Source: Acidobacteriota bacterium (lineage in GTDB: Bacteria; Acidobacteriota; Vicinamibacteria; Vicinamibacterales; UBA8438). From it: a stretch of 53,675 nucleotides of DNA. The translations under genes and the position numbers were made by a program. The stretch is from NCBI GenBank assembly GCA_011523845.1, contig WTFV01000217.1, positions 1 through 53,675 on the forward strand. Direction: 5' to 3'. Of this stretch, positions 1-8,365 are shown piece after piece (the stretch's first letter is position 1; each line of letters opens with the position of its first letter). Under the pieces are notes generated by a model, which was given only the letters and a program-made list of their open reading frames with translations, had not been told where the DNA came from and did no database searches.

Positions 1-14
1 CTGCAGGCAGGCGG

Positions 15-70
15 CCGGGGATTGTTCGTCCCCCGGCGGCGGTGGTGGTGGTGGTGGTGGTGGTGGTGGT
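15..70. repeat. GGT trinucleotide microsatellite preceded by a small hairpin
   Basis: Ten uninterrupted GGT units lie at 41-70, directly after two GGC units. Just upstream, CCGGGG at 15-20 can pair with CCCCGG at 31-36 across a 10-base loop. A plus-strand reading gives a run of tryptophans, which is not credible as protein. The minus strand would read poly-His, poly-Pro or poly-Thr depending on frame. It may be the edge of a gene outside the window or a slippage-prone non-coding tract. Confidence 0.7.
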
Positions 71-139
71 GCAGAACCGCGAGAAGACCTCGCCCTGTCG
101 CGGATGATCAAGCCGATCAATCTTCCAGCGCCGGCGCGA

Positions 140-943
140 CTACGACATGCGGCGGATGGACACGCCTGACGACGAGCACGTGTTCGTGCGCGACGCCTGC
201 CGCCCCTGAATCGCCGCGCCCTGCGACGATCGCACTTGTGAAGGATTGTCGTCATCGGCTGGACGGAGGGGGCGGGCCGGTCGCGGATGATTCGCAGACC
301 CGGGCTGCGCAGGCGCGCCGTGCATCCTCCTCGACAGCGCTCGTTCAAGATCGACGGCAAGCTCTATCTTCCCAACGCCACGAAGTTGCCCCGACAACTC
401 GGGACGCGATGCCGGCTGCACCCCCGACATGGCCAGCGACGCGCGGGCGCGATGCGTGTGGTAGGAAACCTCGAGTTCAGCGAATGCCTCGTCGTCTCCG
501 ATCGCGCGCATTTTCTCCATCCGTCTTCGGGCCGCCTCCGCCCGTTCCAACGCCACCGTGGGATCCGGTACCGGCAGTCTGTTCGTCCAGCGCCGGGTGA
601 TGCCGGCCCAGGCACTGTCCTTGTCCAGCAGCGGGAGGCCAAAACGCACCGCCCAGATCAGGAGATCGTGTCCGGCGCGGATTTTCTCCTCCACACAGTC
701 GAGGTCCGCTTTGCGCAGGTCGATCTCGATGGGGGCCTTTTCCCTCAACCGCGCCACGTCGCGGCACAGCACCATCACGTCGAGATCATCGGATGCGACA
801 TCGGGCCGTATCGCGGAACCGATGACGATCACCGCGACCACGTTCCTGTCAGCTTCTGCTCGTTCAAGAAACGAGGCCAGCCAGTCGCGCGTATGTGCTG
901 ACGGCCATCTGCACACTGAATGGTCCGGCTCCAACAGGTTCAT
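140..943 (-). CDS. Nucleotidyltransferase (MNT-like) domain protein
   Basis: The first about 185 residues look like a minimal nucleotidyltransferase. A GS(A)xRxD segment (GSAIRPDVASDDLDVMV, about residues 42-58) matches the GSxxxxxxDxDL catalytic signature that binds NTP and Mg2+. MNT proteins of this size usually pair with HEPN proteins, as AMP-transferring antitoxins or as nucleotidyltransferases of mobile modules. The start overlaps the stop of the upstream HEPN-like gene by 4 bases, so the two are translationally coupled. The last about 80 residues are low-complexity and Pro/Arg/Ser-rich, and look unlike a domain. The real stop may have been lost by mutation or frameshift near 300-380. 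Confidence 0.6.
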   Translation of the reverse strand: MNLLEPDHSVCRWPSAHTRDWLASFLERAEADRNVVAVIVIGSAIRPDVASDDLDVMVLCRDVARLREKAPIEIDLRKADLDCVEEKIRAGHDLLIWAVRFGLPLLDKDSAWAGITRRWTNRLPVPDPTVALERAEAARRRMEKMRAIGDDEAFAELEVSYHTHRARASLAMSGVQPASRPELSGQLRGVGKIELAVDLERALSRRMHGAPAQPGSANHPRPARPLRPADDDNPSQVRSSQGAAIQGRQASRTNTCSSSGVSIRRMS

Positions 944-1320
944 TGCGCTCTTCCCTGCTCGATCAGCGCCGAGATCGACTCGATGTAAGCCTCGATCCTG
1001 GACGCTACTTCCTCCGCGTCCAGTTCAGGAAGTCCGATATCGCCGTAGGCAACGCTCTTCCTCGCTTCGTTGAGGTCCCGGAGCAAATCCGATACGTCGT
1101 CAAGTCCTCGCTTCGACAGAGTCCTGGCAAGGCTTGTTCTGCCTCGATGCCCCTGCCCGCGTGAGATTCCGAAGTGCAGACCGGCGCAGTCCACCGCGGC
1201 TTCCAGAGAATAGAACCCATACAGCGCAAGATCGTCCCAATCCGCAGGTTCGCGCGAAGCGTGCCGCACGCGTTCAAGATGACGTCGAGCGAGTGTCAGC
1301 TTCTCGATGATCGAAGCCAT
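940..1320 (-). CDS. HEPN-like helical protein, partner of the nucleotidyltransferase
   Basis: A 126-residue, apparently all-helical protein. It carries a YGFYSLEAAVDCA segment and then NEARKSVAYGD near residue 92. Paired helices with a conserved Arg/Tyr motif are usual in HEPN-type partners of MNT proteins, but the classical RxxxxH RNase motif is not evident here, so a HEPN call is an inference. I start it at the ATG at 1320 (MASIIEKL). An ATG at 1371 would overlap the upstream gene by 25 bases and add a poorly structured leader. It is followed, with a 4-base overlap, by the nucleotidyltransferase. The likely role is the RNase or toxin half of an MNT/HEPN-type module. Confidence 0.55.
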   Translation of the reverse strand: MASIIEKLTLARRHLERVRHASREPADWDDLALYGFYSLEAAVDCAGLHFGISRGQGHRGRTSLARTLSKRGLDDVSDLLRDLNEARKSVAYGDIGLPELDAEEVASRIEAYIESISALIEQGRAQ

Positions 1321-1346
1321 TGACGTGGCTTTCAGGCACACCAATC

Positions 1347-2609
1347 TCAATGCGATGAGCGTCCGAACCAAGCAGCGTACTGTTGCTTGAAGATCCGTTT
1401 CCGTTCTCCGGGATCGGAGACCCCACGATGCCAGTCAGGATGTTTCCGAAGCGATTCGACGTGGCCATCCCACCCGCCTCGCGAGCCGTAGAAGATCCAC
1501 TGACAACCGGGAATGGGACAGGGATACTCGGCGCGCCGGATAGTGCGGTTGGTCAACGGTAAGGCCGGCGAAGCCGGAAGTTGACTGTCGATCACGTTGT
1601 TTCGGGCGTTGAGGGCGCGGGCCTTTCGCGTCGGATCGACAGGACCGGCGAGCAGTATCGATCCTTCCACCTCGCCATCGACCCAGTCCGCAGCAACCAG
1701 TGGTACGTTTTCGATCACGCACCGCAGCACGGCAGCCGCGGTGAGGTGGGCGTCGAAGTCGTCTTCGCCGGCTCGCGCCGAGGCCAGATCGCCCAGATCG
1801 ACATCGTTGGCCTTGACCCACGCCGCCCGTTCCAGGATCTCACACGCTTTCTCCCGTTCATTCTGACCCACGTCCTTCCTGTCACTCTTGGAGACCCGGA
1901 TGCGATGACTTGGAAGACGGTCCGCGAGCGCTGCGGCGTACGCGAGTCCCGGATAGGTCTCCGCGAACATGATCCCACGGCTGGCGAGTAGGGAATCAAG
2001 CTGACCCTCAAAGGGCCAGATGGTAAAGTCCCGCTCACCATTCAGCCAGGGAACCAGTTCCCGCCAGAAGTCACGGGTACCGGATCCCACGGTGCCGGGG
2101 ATGCCGCTGACCGCAAAGAGCGGCTTTGCACTTGTCGCCCGCTCAACTCGTCGAAGAAACCCGTCGTCGACCTTCTTCGTGAACTTGCCAAGTCCGCCTG
2201 AACCAGACGGCACCTCGAACCATGGCTGGTCGACCCCCCAATCGCTCGGGTCGGTCGCCGTGCGGAAGAAACGGCGAGAGTCAGTGTGTCCGCGAAGCCA
2301 GTGAATGAATGAAGCTGGTCGGTTCTGTCCGGGCGCATCGAGCATCAATCCCCAGAAACCCCGTGAAACACCCAAGGCGAGATCGATCCCGACCAGAACG
2401 GATCCGCGAGCGGAGAGTTCCCGCGCGAGCACCAACAGACTCTTCAGATTCCACTCACGAGCGCTTTCCGGCTGCCTGGACCGGATCCTCCGCTCCCTCA
2501 GATCAGCCACGTAGACCGAGCGCTTCGTCTCGTACTTGCTCCAGTCGGCGGATACAAAGAACGCCGGAGGCTGGTGACGCTCCGGCGTCCCCTCGGGCTG
2601 CCAGTTCAT
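1347..2609 (-). CDS. DUF429-like (RNase H-fold) predicted nuclease with C-terminal C2H2-like zinc finger
   Basis: A 420-residue soluble protein. Acidic residues occur in the order expected for the RNase H-fold DUF429 family. They are an N-terminal strand with DWSK (about residue 23), GIDLALG (about 74), FAETYPGL (about 215) and a final EDDFDAHLTAA helix (about 285). The C-terminus adds a small finger, with C-x4-C followed by H-x5-H around residues 364-392, suggesting nucleic-acid binding. Family members are uncharacterised and predicted to be nucleases. The gene lies 26 bases upstream of the HEPN/MNT pair on the same strand, so it is probably the first gene of a three-gene accessory operon. 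The nuclease assignment rests on motif order, not on any tested activity. Confidence 0.55.
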   Translation of the reverse strand: MNWQPEGTPERHQPPAFFVSADWSKYETKRSVYVADLRERRIRSRQPESAREWNLKSLLVLARELSARGSVLVGIDLALGVSRGFWGLMLDAPGQNRPASFIHWLRGHTDSRRFFRTATDPSDWGVDQPWFEVPSGSGGLGKFTKKVDDGFLRRVERATSAKPLFAVSGIPGTVGSGTRDFWRELVPWLNGERDFTIWPFEGQLDSLLASRGIMFAETYPGLAYAAALADRLPSHRIRVSKSDRKDVGQNEREKACEILERAAWVKANDVDLGDLASARAGEDDFDAHLTAAAVLRCVIENVPLVAADWVDGEVEGSILLAGPVDPTRKARALNARNNVIDSQLPASPALPLTNRTIRRAEYPCPIPGCQWIFYGSRGGWDGHVESLRKHPDWHRGVSDPGERKRIFKQQYAAWFGRSSH

Positions 2610-2627
2610 TCGACCACCTTGGAATCG

Positions 2628-4151
2628 TTACCGGCGACGGCGCCTCCGCGTCGGGTCCTCCATCCCGAGCTGCGCCCAGAAGTCGCGACCGAGGTCGAAG
2701 CCGAGCGTCTTGTCGGCGCCGAGCGCCTCTAGGACCTCGCCCGTCTCCTCGTGACGGTAGAAGGACCCGGCGCGGTACTCGCCCTGGGCCGCGACCATCC
2801 ACGGCGTCTGCCCGCGCAGGTTGATCACGTCCAGCTCGGCGCCCTGCTCCACCAGATACGGGGCGATCAGCGTGCCCCCCATGTAGACGGCGCCGTGCAG
2901 CGGGGTCTGGCCCGCGTCGTTCACCGCGTTGACGTCGAGCCCGAGCTCCAGGCAGTACTTCGTCGCCTCGAAGGCGCGGCGCTGCAGCGTCTCGTAGTAG
3001 GCGGGATAGGAACGCACGCCGTACTTGTCCTGCCCCTCCACGTAGTCGGCGCCGGCCGCGACCATCAGGGCGGTCGTGTTGTCGTCGGTGGTCAGGAACG
3101 GGTCGGCGCCCGCCTCGACCAGGATGCGCATGCTCTCGACGTCGCCGAAGCTGGCCGCGAGCAGGAACGGCGTGGAGCCGACCGTGGTCGGGGTCAGGCC
3201 GTTGTCCTGGGTGATGCGGCGGGAAACGAGCGGCAGTGATTTATCGAGGCGCACGTCGGGATCCGCGCCCGCCTCGAGCAGCGCCCGCACCACGTCCGGC
3301 ATCTGCCGCTGGACCGCAGCGTGCAGGGGCGTCCGCCCCGCCCCGTCGTGGTTCGGGTCGGCGCCCCGCGCGAGCAGGAAGTGGGCCATCCCGGCGTGGC
3401 CGCTGTCGATGGCGACCAGCAGCGCCGATGCCTCGGTGTCCTCCTTGAACAGCGCCCGCGCGTTCGTGTCGCCGCCGATGCCGTCGGGCGCCGCCTCGCG
3501 CACGTCGGCCCCCGCGGACAGCAGCAGCCGGGCCACGTCCAGGTTGCCCTGCTGCGCGGCGAACAGCAACGGCGTGAAGCCGTTCCGCGAGCGCACGGTC
3601 GCGCCGCCCCCCGTCTCCAGCAGCACGCTCGCCACCTGGGTCTGGTTCTCGGCTATCGCCCACATCAACGCGGTCTGACCGCGCGTCTTCTCGGCCGCCG
3701 TCGGGTCGGCCCCGGCCCGCAGAAGGCGGCGGACGACCTCGATCTCGCCGACACGCGCCGCGACCATCAGCGGGGTCACGCCGCTGGTCCGCGCGACGTT
3801 CGGGTCGGCCCCCGCCTCGAGCAGCAGGTCGACCATCGCGACGCTCGCGTTGAGGCAGGCGAGCGCCAGCGGCGTCACGCCGTGATCGTCGGCCGCGTCG
3901 ACGTCGGCGCCGGCGGCGACGAGCCGTCGCGCCATGTCCGCCAGGTCACCGTGGGCGGCCCAGTGGAGCGCCGTCGCCCCGTCTCCCTGCGGCTCGTCGA
4001 CGTCGGCGCCCGCGGCCAGCAGCCGCTCGACGCGGGCCGAGTCCGCCATCCTGACCGCGTCGATCAGGGGCAGGTCGACGGCCGCCGGCGCCGGCGGCGC
4101 GCCGAGCAGAGCGACGGCCAGGAAGGCAACGATCATCGGCAGGATCCGCAT
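2628..4151 (-). CDS. Secreted ankyrin-repeat protein
   Basis: A 507-residue protein with a signal peptide (MRILPMIVAFLAVALLGA, cleavage near APPAPA-AV). About 12 to 13 ankyrin repeats follow, each with the G-x-TPLHxAA and AGADP/V turn signatures, for example DGATALHWAA, GVTPLALAC and GRTPLHAAV. The tail is poly-Arg. The ATG at 4151 is preferred because it begins a signal peptide and follows an AAGGGGA ribosome-binding site; an in-frame ATG at 4217 gives an implausible leader. Ankyrin arrays mediate protein-protein contacts, here in the periplasm or outside. The gene is divergent from the DUF1592/DUF1552 pair, a neighbourhood often seen in Acidobacteriota, which suggests a shared envelope role. 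Confidence 0.9.
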   Translation of the reverse strand: MRILPMIVAFLAVALLGAPPAPAAVDLPLIDAVRMADSARVERLLAAGADVDEPQGDGATALHWAAHGDLADMARRLVAAGADVDAADDHGVTPLALACLNASVAMVDLLLEAGADPNVARTSGVTPLMVAARVGEIEVVRRLLRAGADPTAAEKTRGQTALMWAIAENQTQVASVLLETGGGATVRSRNGFTPLLFAAQQGNLDVARLLLSAGADVREAAPDGIGGDTNARALFKEDTEASALLVAIDSGHAGMAHFLLARGADPNHDGAGRTPLHAAVQRQMPDVVRALLEAGADPDVRLDKSLPLVSRRITQDNGLTPTTVGSTPFLLAASFGDVESMRILVEAGADPFLTTDDNTTALMVAAGADYVEGQDKYGVRSYPAYYETLQRRAFEATKYCLELGLDVNAVNDAGQTPLHGAVYMGGTLIAPYLVEQGAELDVINLRGQTPWMVAAQGEYRAGSFYRHEETGEVLEALGADKTLGFDLGRDFWAQLGMEDPTRRRRRR

Positions 4152-4183
4152 GGCTGGACATCCCCTTCCGCGTGACACACTTC

Positions 4184-4213
4184 TTGACACTCCCGAAACA
4201 ACGTCATGATAAT
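4184..4213 (+). promoter_or_regulatory. Sigma-70 type promoter for the DUF1592/DUF1552 operon
   Basis: A perfect -35 box, TTGACA, lies at 4184-4189. An 18-base spacer and GATAAT (5 of 6 matches) at 4208-4213 follow. Transcription would start near 4220, leaving a leader of about 110 bases before the ATG at 4333. It sits in the gap divergent from the ankyrin gene. Confidence 0.6.
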
Positions 4214-4232
4214 GCACCCTTGCTCGACTGGC

Positions 4233-4327
4233 GTTGCACTGAAATTCCGCGCGAGCGAGCCGGACGCGCCTGATCGCGGCCGCGGCGCGGAGGTTGCACC
4301 GAAATCTCGCTCACGCGCGAGCCGGAC
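4233..4327. repeat. Imperfect direct repeat in the 5' leader
   Basis: A unit beginning GTTGCACTGAAAT at 4233-4265 recurs as GTTGCACCGAAAT at 4293-4327. Both copies end in GAGCCGGAC, and the period is about 60 bases. The copies lie between the promoter and the start codon of the DUF1592 gene, so they could be regulatory or a relic of duplication. Confidence 0.55.
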
Positions 4328-4332
4328 GGCCC

Positions 4333-6798
4333 ATGAGACTTCACCTGCCCGTACGCCGCCTGCGATGGCTCGTGTCCGCCTGCATGCTCGCCGCCTGGGG
4401 TGGATCCGCATCCGTTGCCGCCCAGACCATTGCGCCGGCGGATCCGGCGGCCGAGCAAACCGTTGCACCGGCGGATCCGGCGGCCGAGCACGGCCGGGTG
4501 CTCCGGCGCTACTGCGTAGGCTGCCACAACGACCGGACCCTGACCGCCGGACTGACGCTGCAGAGCCTCGACCTCGCCCGTGTCGGCGAGGAACGGCACG
4601 AAACCGAGGTCTGGGAGAAGGTCATCCGCAAGCTCAGCACCCGCTCGATGCCGCCGGCCGACCGGCCGCGGCCCGACGACGCCACCTACGACGAGCTGAC
4701 CACCTGGATCGCGGAGCGCATCGACGCGGCTGCCGCCGAGCGTCCCAACCCGGGCCGGCGGCACGCCGTGCACCGGCTGAACCGGGCCGAGTACGCCAAC
4801 GCCATCCGCGACCTGCTGGCGCTCGACATCGACGAGCGGACGCTGCTGCCGCCGGACGATTCGGGTTTCGGCTTCGACAACATCGCCGACGTGCTGTCAG
4901 TCTCGCCGATGCTGACCGAGCGCTACCTGTCCGCCTCGCGCAGGATCGCCCGGCTGGCGGTGGGCGATCCCACGCTTCAGCCGACCACGGAGGTCTTCGA
5001 GGTCGACAAGAACCTGCGCCAGAACGAGCGGGTCGGCGACGACCTGCCGTTCGGCTCGCGCGGCGGGCTGGCCGTCGACCACTACTTCCCGGTGGACGGC
5101 GAGTACGTCGTGAAGATCTTCCTCCTGCGGACCTACGACGGCCGCGTCCGGGGCATGCTCGAGCCGCATGCGCTGGAGGTTCGCCTGGACGGCGCGCTGG
5201 TCGAGTCGCTGACGGTCGGCGGCCCGATACTCGACGAGGACGGCAACCCCACGCGGCGCGATCTCCGCAACGTCCCGGACGACGGCCAGGAGGTTCGGTT
5301 CGCCGCCAGGGCCGGGCCGGCGACGCTGGCCGTGAGCTTCGTCGATCAGCAGGCGTACCTGGAAGGCATGCGCCGCCCCGACTACCGCGTGACCAGCTAC
5401 GAGTACGCCGGCGACCAGACGGTCCCGCCCGGCATCGGCAGCGTGGAGCTGCGCGGGCCGTACCACGTCACCGGCCGGGGCGACACGCCCAGCCGGCAGC
5501 GGATCTTCACCTGCCGTCCGGACACGGCCGCGGACGAGATTCCCTGCGCCACCGAGATCGTCACGCGCATCGCGCGGCGCGCGTTCCGGCGCCCGGTGGC
5601 AGACGGCGACGTCGAGATGCTGCTCGGCTTTTTCGAGGCCGGCCGCGCCCGGGGCGACTTCGACGCAGGCATGGAGATGGCGCTGCGGCGCATCCTGGTC
5701 AGTCCGGACTTCCTCTTCCGGCGCGAGACCGACCCCGCCGACATCGGCCCCGGCGAGTCCTACGCCATCAGCGACCTGGAGCTGGCGTCGCGCCTGTCCT
5801 TCTTCCTGTGGAGCAGCATCCCGGACGACGAGCTGCTCGACGCCGCCGAGCGCGGCGAGTTGCGCGATCCGGCAGTGCTGGGCGCCCAGGTCCGCCGGAT
5901 GCTGGCCGACCCGCGCACGCGGGCGCTGGTCGACAACTTCGGGGGCCAGTGGCTGTATCTGCGCAACATGCCGCTGGTCACGCCCGACCCGCAGGCGTTC
6001 CCCGAGTTCGACACGAACCTGCGCGAGGCGATGGCCCGCGAGATGACGCTCTTCCTCGACAGCCAGATCCGCGAAGACCGGAGCGTGCTGGATCTGCTGA
6101 CCGCCGACTACACGTTCGTCAACGAGCGGCTCGCCGACCATTACGGCATGCCGAGCATCTACGGCAACCACTTCCGGCGCGTCGCGCTCGGCGGGCCCCA
6201 GGCGGTCCGCCGGGGCCTGCTCGGCAAGGGCAGCCTGCTGACCGTCACCTCCTACGCCCACCGCACGTCGCCGGTGCTGCGCGGCAAGTGGCTTCTGGAG
6301 AACATCCTGGGCACGCCGCCGCCGCCGCCGCCGCCCGACGTCCCCGCGCTCGAGGAGAACGACGCGGCGGGCCTCGCCCCGCGCTCGGTCCGCGACCGGC
6401 TCGAGCAGCACCGCGCCAACCCCGTCTGCGCAAGCTGCCACCGGATCATGGACCCGCTCGGGTTCGCGCTGGAGAACTTCGACGGGGTCGGCCGTTGGCG
6501 CGACGTGGGCGAGGACGGCACGGCGATCGACGCCAGCGGGACGCTCACCGACGGCACCCCGGTCGACGGACCCGGCACGCTGCGGCAGGCGCTGCGCGGC
6601 CGGGGCGGGAACTTCGTCACGACGGTGGCCGAGAAGCTGCTGACCTACGCGATCGGACGCGGCGTGGAATCGTTCGACGGACCCGCCGTCCGGAACATCG
6701 TGGACGCGGCGGGCGGCGAGGGGTATCGTTGGTCAGCCCTCGTCGAGGGCATCGTCAGGAGCACGCCGTTTCAGATGAGGAGATCAGCGGAGCCATGA
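4333..6798 (+). CDS. Secreted cytochrome-like DUF1592/DUF1588 protein
   Basis: An 821-residue exported protein. After a signal peptide (about residues 1-31) comes an 11-residue tandem repeat (TIAPADPAAEQ/TVAPADPAAEH), then a CVGCH heme-binding motif at 61-65. The body has the order of the planctomycete-type modules: DUF1587 (HRLNRAEYANAIRDLL), DUF1595, DUF1592 (ELASRLSFFLWSS), DUF1588 with CASCH (about residue 700) and LGFALENFDGVG, and C-terminal DUF1585. Such proteins are abundant in Planctomycetes and Acidobacteriota, and are thought to act in extracellular redox or polysaccharide-related processes; the substrate is unknown. The start is the ATG at 4333, giving a good signal peptide. The stop overlaps the next gene by 4 bases. 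Confidence 0.9.
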   Translation: MRLHLPVRRLRWLVSACMLAAWGGSASVAAQTIAPADPAAEQTVAPADPAAEHGRVLRRYCVGCHNDRTLTAGLTLQSLDLARVGEERHETEVWEKVIRKLSTRSMPPADRPRPDDATYDELTTWIAERIDAAAAERPNPGRRHAVHRLNRAEYANAIRDLLALDIDERTLLPPDDSGFGFDNIADVLSVSPMLTERYLSASRRIARLAVGDPTLQPTTEVFEVDKNLRQNERVGDDLPFGSRGGLAVDHYFPVDGEYVVKIFLLRTYDGRVRGMLEPHALEVRLDGALVESLTVGGPILDEDGNPTRRDLRNVPDDGQEVRFAARAGPATLAVSFVDQQAYLEGMRRPDYRVTSYEYAGDQTVPPGIGSVELRGPYHVTGRGDTPSRQRIFTCRPDTAADEIPCATEIVTRIARRAFRRPVADGDVEMLLGFFEAGRARGDFDAGMEMALRRILVSPDFLFRRETDPADIGPGESYAISDLELASRLSFFLWSSIPDDELLDAAERGELRDPAVLGAQVRRMLADPRTRALVDNFGGQWLYLRNMPLVTPDPQAFPEFDTNLREAMAREMTLFLDSQIREDRSVLDLLTADYTFVNERLADHYGMPSIYGNHFRRVALGGPQAVRRGLLGKGSLLTVTSYAHRTSPVLRGKWLLENILGTPPPPPPPDVPALEENDAAGLAPRSVRDRLEQHRANPVCASCHRIMDPLGFALENFDGVGRWRDVGEDGTAIDASGTLTDGTPVDGPGTLRQALRGRGGNFVTTVAEKLLTYAIGRGVESFDGPAVRNIVDAAGGEGYRWSALVEGIVRSTPFQMRRSAEP

Positions 6799-8153
6799 TC
6801 ATCACCAAGCACTCGCTCCCCCGCCGCACGTTCCTGCGGGGCGTCGGCGCCTCGCTGGCGCTGCCGTTGCTCGACGGCATGGTCCCCGCGTTCGCGGCCG
6901 TGCGGAACTCCGCGGCGAAGCCGATCCCGCGCCTGTTCACCGGCTACGTGCCGAACGGCGTGATCATGGACCGCTGGACGCCGGCCGACGGCGAGGCCCT
7001 GACGGACCTGCCGGCGACGCTGCAGCCGCTGACCCCGTTCAAGGACAAGCTGCTGGTCGTCAGCGGTCTCGCCGATGCCCCGGCGTTTCCGCTCCCCGGC
7101 GAAGGCACCGGCGACCACGTGCGCGCCGCCGCGACGTTCCTCACCGGTGTGCATCCGAAGAAGACCGACGGGCCGGACATCCGCGCCGGCACGTCGATGG
7201 ACCAGATCGCCGCACGGGTGCTCGGCAAGGAGACCGTGCTCAACTCGCTGGAGCTCGCCATCGACCCCAACGAGCTGATCGGCGCCTGCGAGGCGGGCTG
7301 GAGTTGCGCGTACGCCAACACGCTGTCGTGGCGCAACCCGACCAACCCGCTGCCGATGGAGAACCAGCCGCGCGCCGTCTTCGAGCGGCTGTTCGGCGAC
7401 ACCGACAACACGACGCCCGAGGCGCGGCTCGCCCGGATTCGCGAGGATCGCAGCATCCTCGACTCGCTGGTGCACGAGGTGGCCGACTTCCAGCGCGTGC
7501 TCGGGCCGGGCGACCGGACCAAGGTGACGCAGTACCTCGACGCCATCCGCGACATCGAGCGCCGCATCCAGTTCGCCGAGGCGCAGAGCCACCGGGAGCT
7601 GCCGGAGCTGGCGCGGCCGAGCGGCGGCATCCCGGACACGTTCGAGGAACACGCCCGGATGATGATCGACCTCCAGGTGCTGGCGTTCCAGGCCGATCTG
7701 ACCCGCGTCATCACGTTCATGATGTCGCGCGAGGTGAGCCCACGCACGTATCCCGAGCTGGGCATCCCGGACCCGCACCACGGACTGTCGCACCACCAGA
7801 ACCGGCCGGAGCAGATGGCCAAGCTGGCGAAGCTCAACCAGCACCACATCGAGCAGATCGCCTACTTCATGGACAAGCTCGCGGCCACGCCGGACGGCGA
7901 CGGGACGCTTCTCGACCAGGTGCTCATCCAGTACGGCTGCGGGATCAGCGACGGCAACCAGCACCTGCACGTCAACCTGCCGGTGCTCGTGGCGGGCGGC
8001 GCGGCCGGCCGGGTCAAGGGCGGACGCCACCTGCGGGTGGCCGAGGAGACGCCGCTCACGAACCTGCAACTCGCCGTGCTCGAGAAGCTCGGCGTGCCCA
8101 CCGAGAAGCTGGGCGACAGCACCGGGGTCGTGAAGCATCTGTCGGGGGTCTGA
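6795..8153 (+). CDS. Tat-exported DUF1552 family protein
   Basis: A 452-residue DUF1552 protein with an N-terminal twin-arginine signal (LPRRTFLRGVGASLALPLL, residues 8-26). Family hallmarks include FTGYVPNGV, DHVRAAATFLTGVHP and a C-terminal YGCGISDGNQH segment, resembling the sulfatase/alkaline-phosphatase-like relatives (DUF1501-type). It is translationally coupled (ATGA) to the preceding DUF1592 gene, its usual genomic partner; both act outside the cytoplasm. The Tat signal implies export after folding, possibly with a cofactor. The biochemical role of the family is not established. Confidence 0.9.
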   Translation: MIITKHSLPRRTFLRGVGASLALPLLDGMVPAFAAVRNSAAKPIPRLFTGYVPNGVIMDRWTPADGEALTDLPATLQPLTPFKDKLLVVSGLADAPAFPLPGEGTGDHVRAAATFLTGVHPKKTDGPDIRAGTSMDQIAARVLGKETVLNSLELAIDPNELIGACEAGWSCAYANTLSWRNPTNPLPMENQPRAVFERLFGDTDNTTPEARLARIREDRSILDSLVHEVADFQRVLGPGDRTKVTQYLDAIRDIERRIQFAEAQSHRELPELARPSGGIPDTFEEHARMMIDLQVLAFQADLTRVITFMMSREVSPRTYPELGIPDPHHGLSHHQNRPEQMAKLAKLNQHHIEQIAYFMDKLAATPDGDGTLLDQVLIQYGCGISDGNQHLHVNLPVLVAGGAAGRVKGGRHLRVAEETPLTNLQLAVLEKLGVPTEKLGDSTGVVKHLSGV

Positions 8154-8200
8154 TTCCGCCGACGGTCACGACAACGGCGCACGCCGCACGGGACAATGGG

Positions 8201-8229
8201 CGCCGCCGAGCCGGTCCGGCTCGGCGGCG
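8201..8229 (+). terminator. Strong hairpin terminator after DUF1552
   Basis: CGCCGCCGAGCC at 8201-8212 pairs perfectly with GGCTCGGCGGCG at 8218-8229 around the loop GGTCC, 48 bases after the stop codon. There is no clear T-tract, as is common in GC-rich genomes. Confidence 0.7.
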
Positions 8230-8365
8230 TGTCATGTACAGTTGGGGTGGCGTCGCCCCAACGACGCCGGTTCGACGAGCGCATTGCGCGCCCATCGTTT
8301 CCATTTCCCCGAGGGCCCGCGGGGACGGCGCCCCGCCGCGCGCCTGCCGCGCCGGCTCCACGCTG

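Noticed and set aside
22..600. A plus-strand frame with a run of nine tryptophans
   Set aside because: The tryptophans come from the GGT microsatellite, and the rest is antisense to the nucleotidyltransferase gene.
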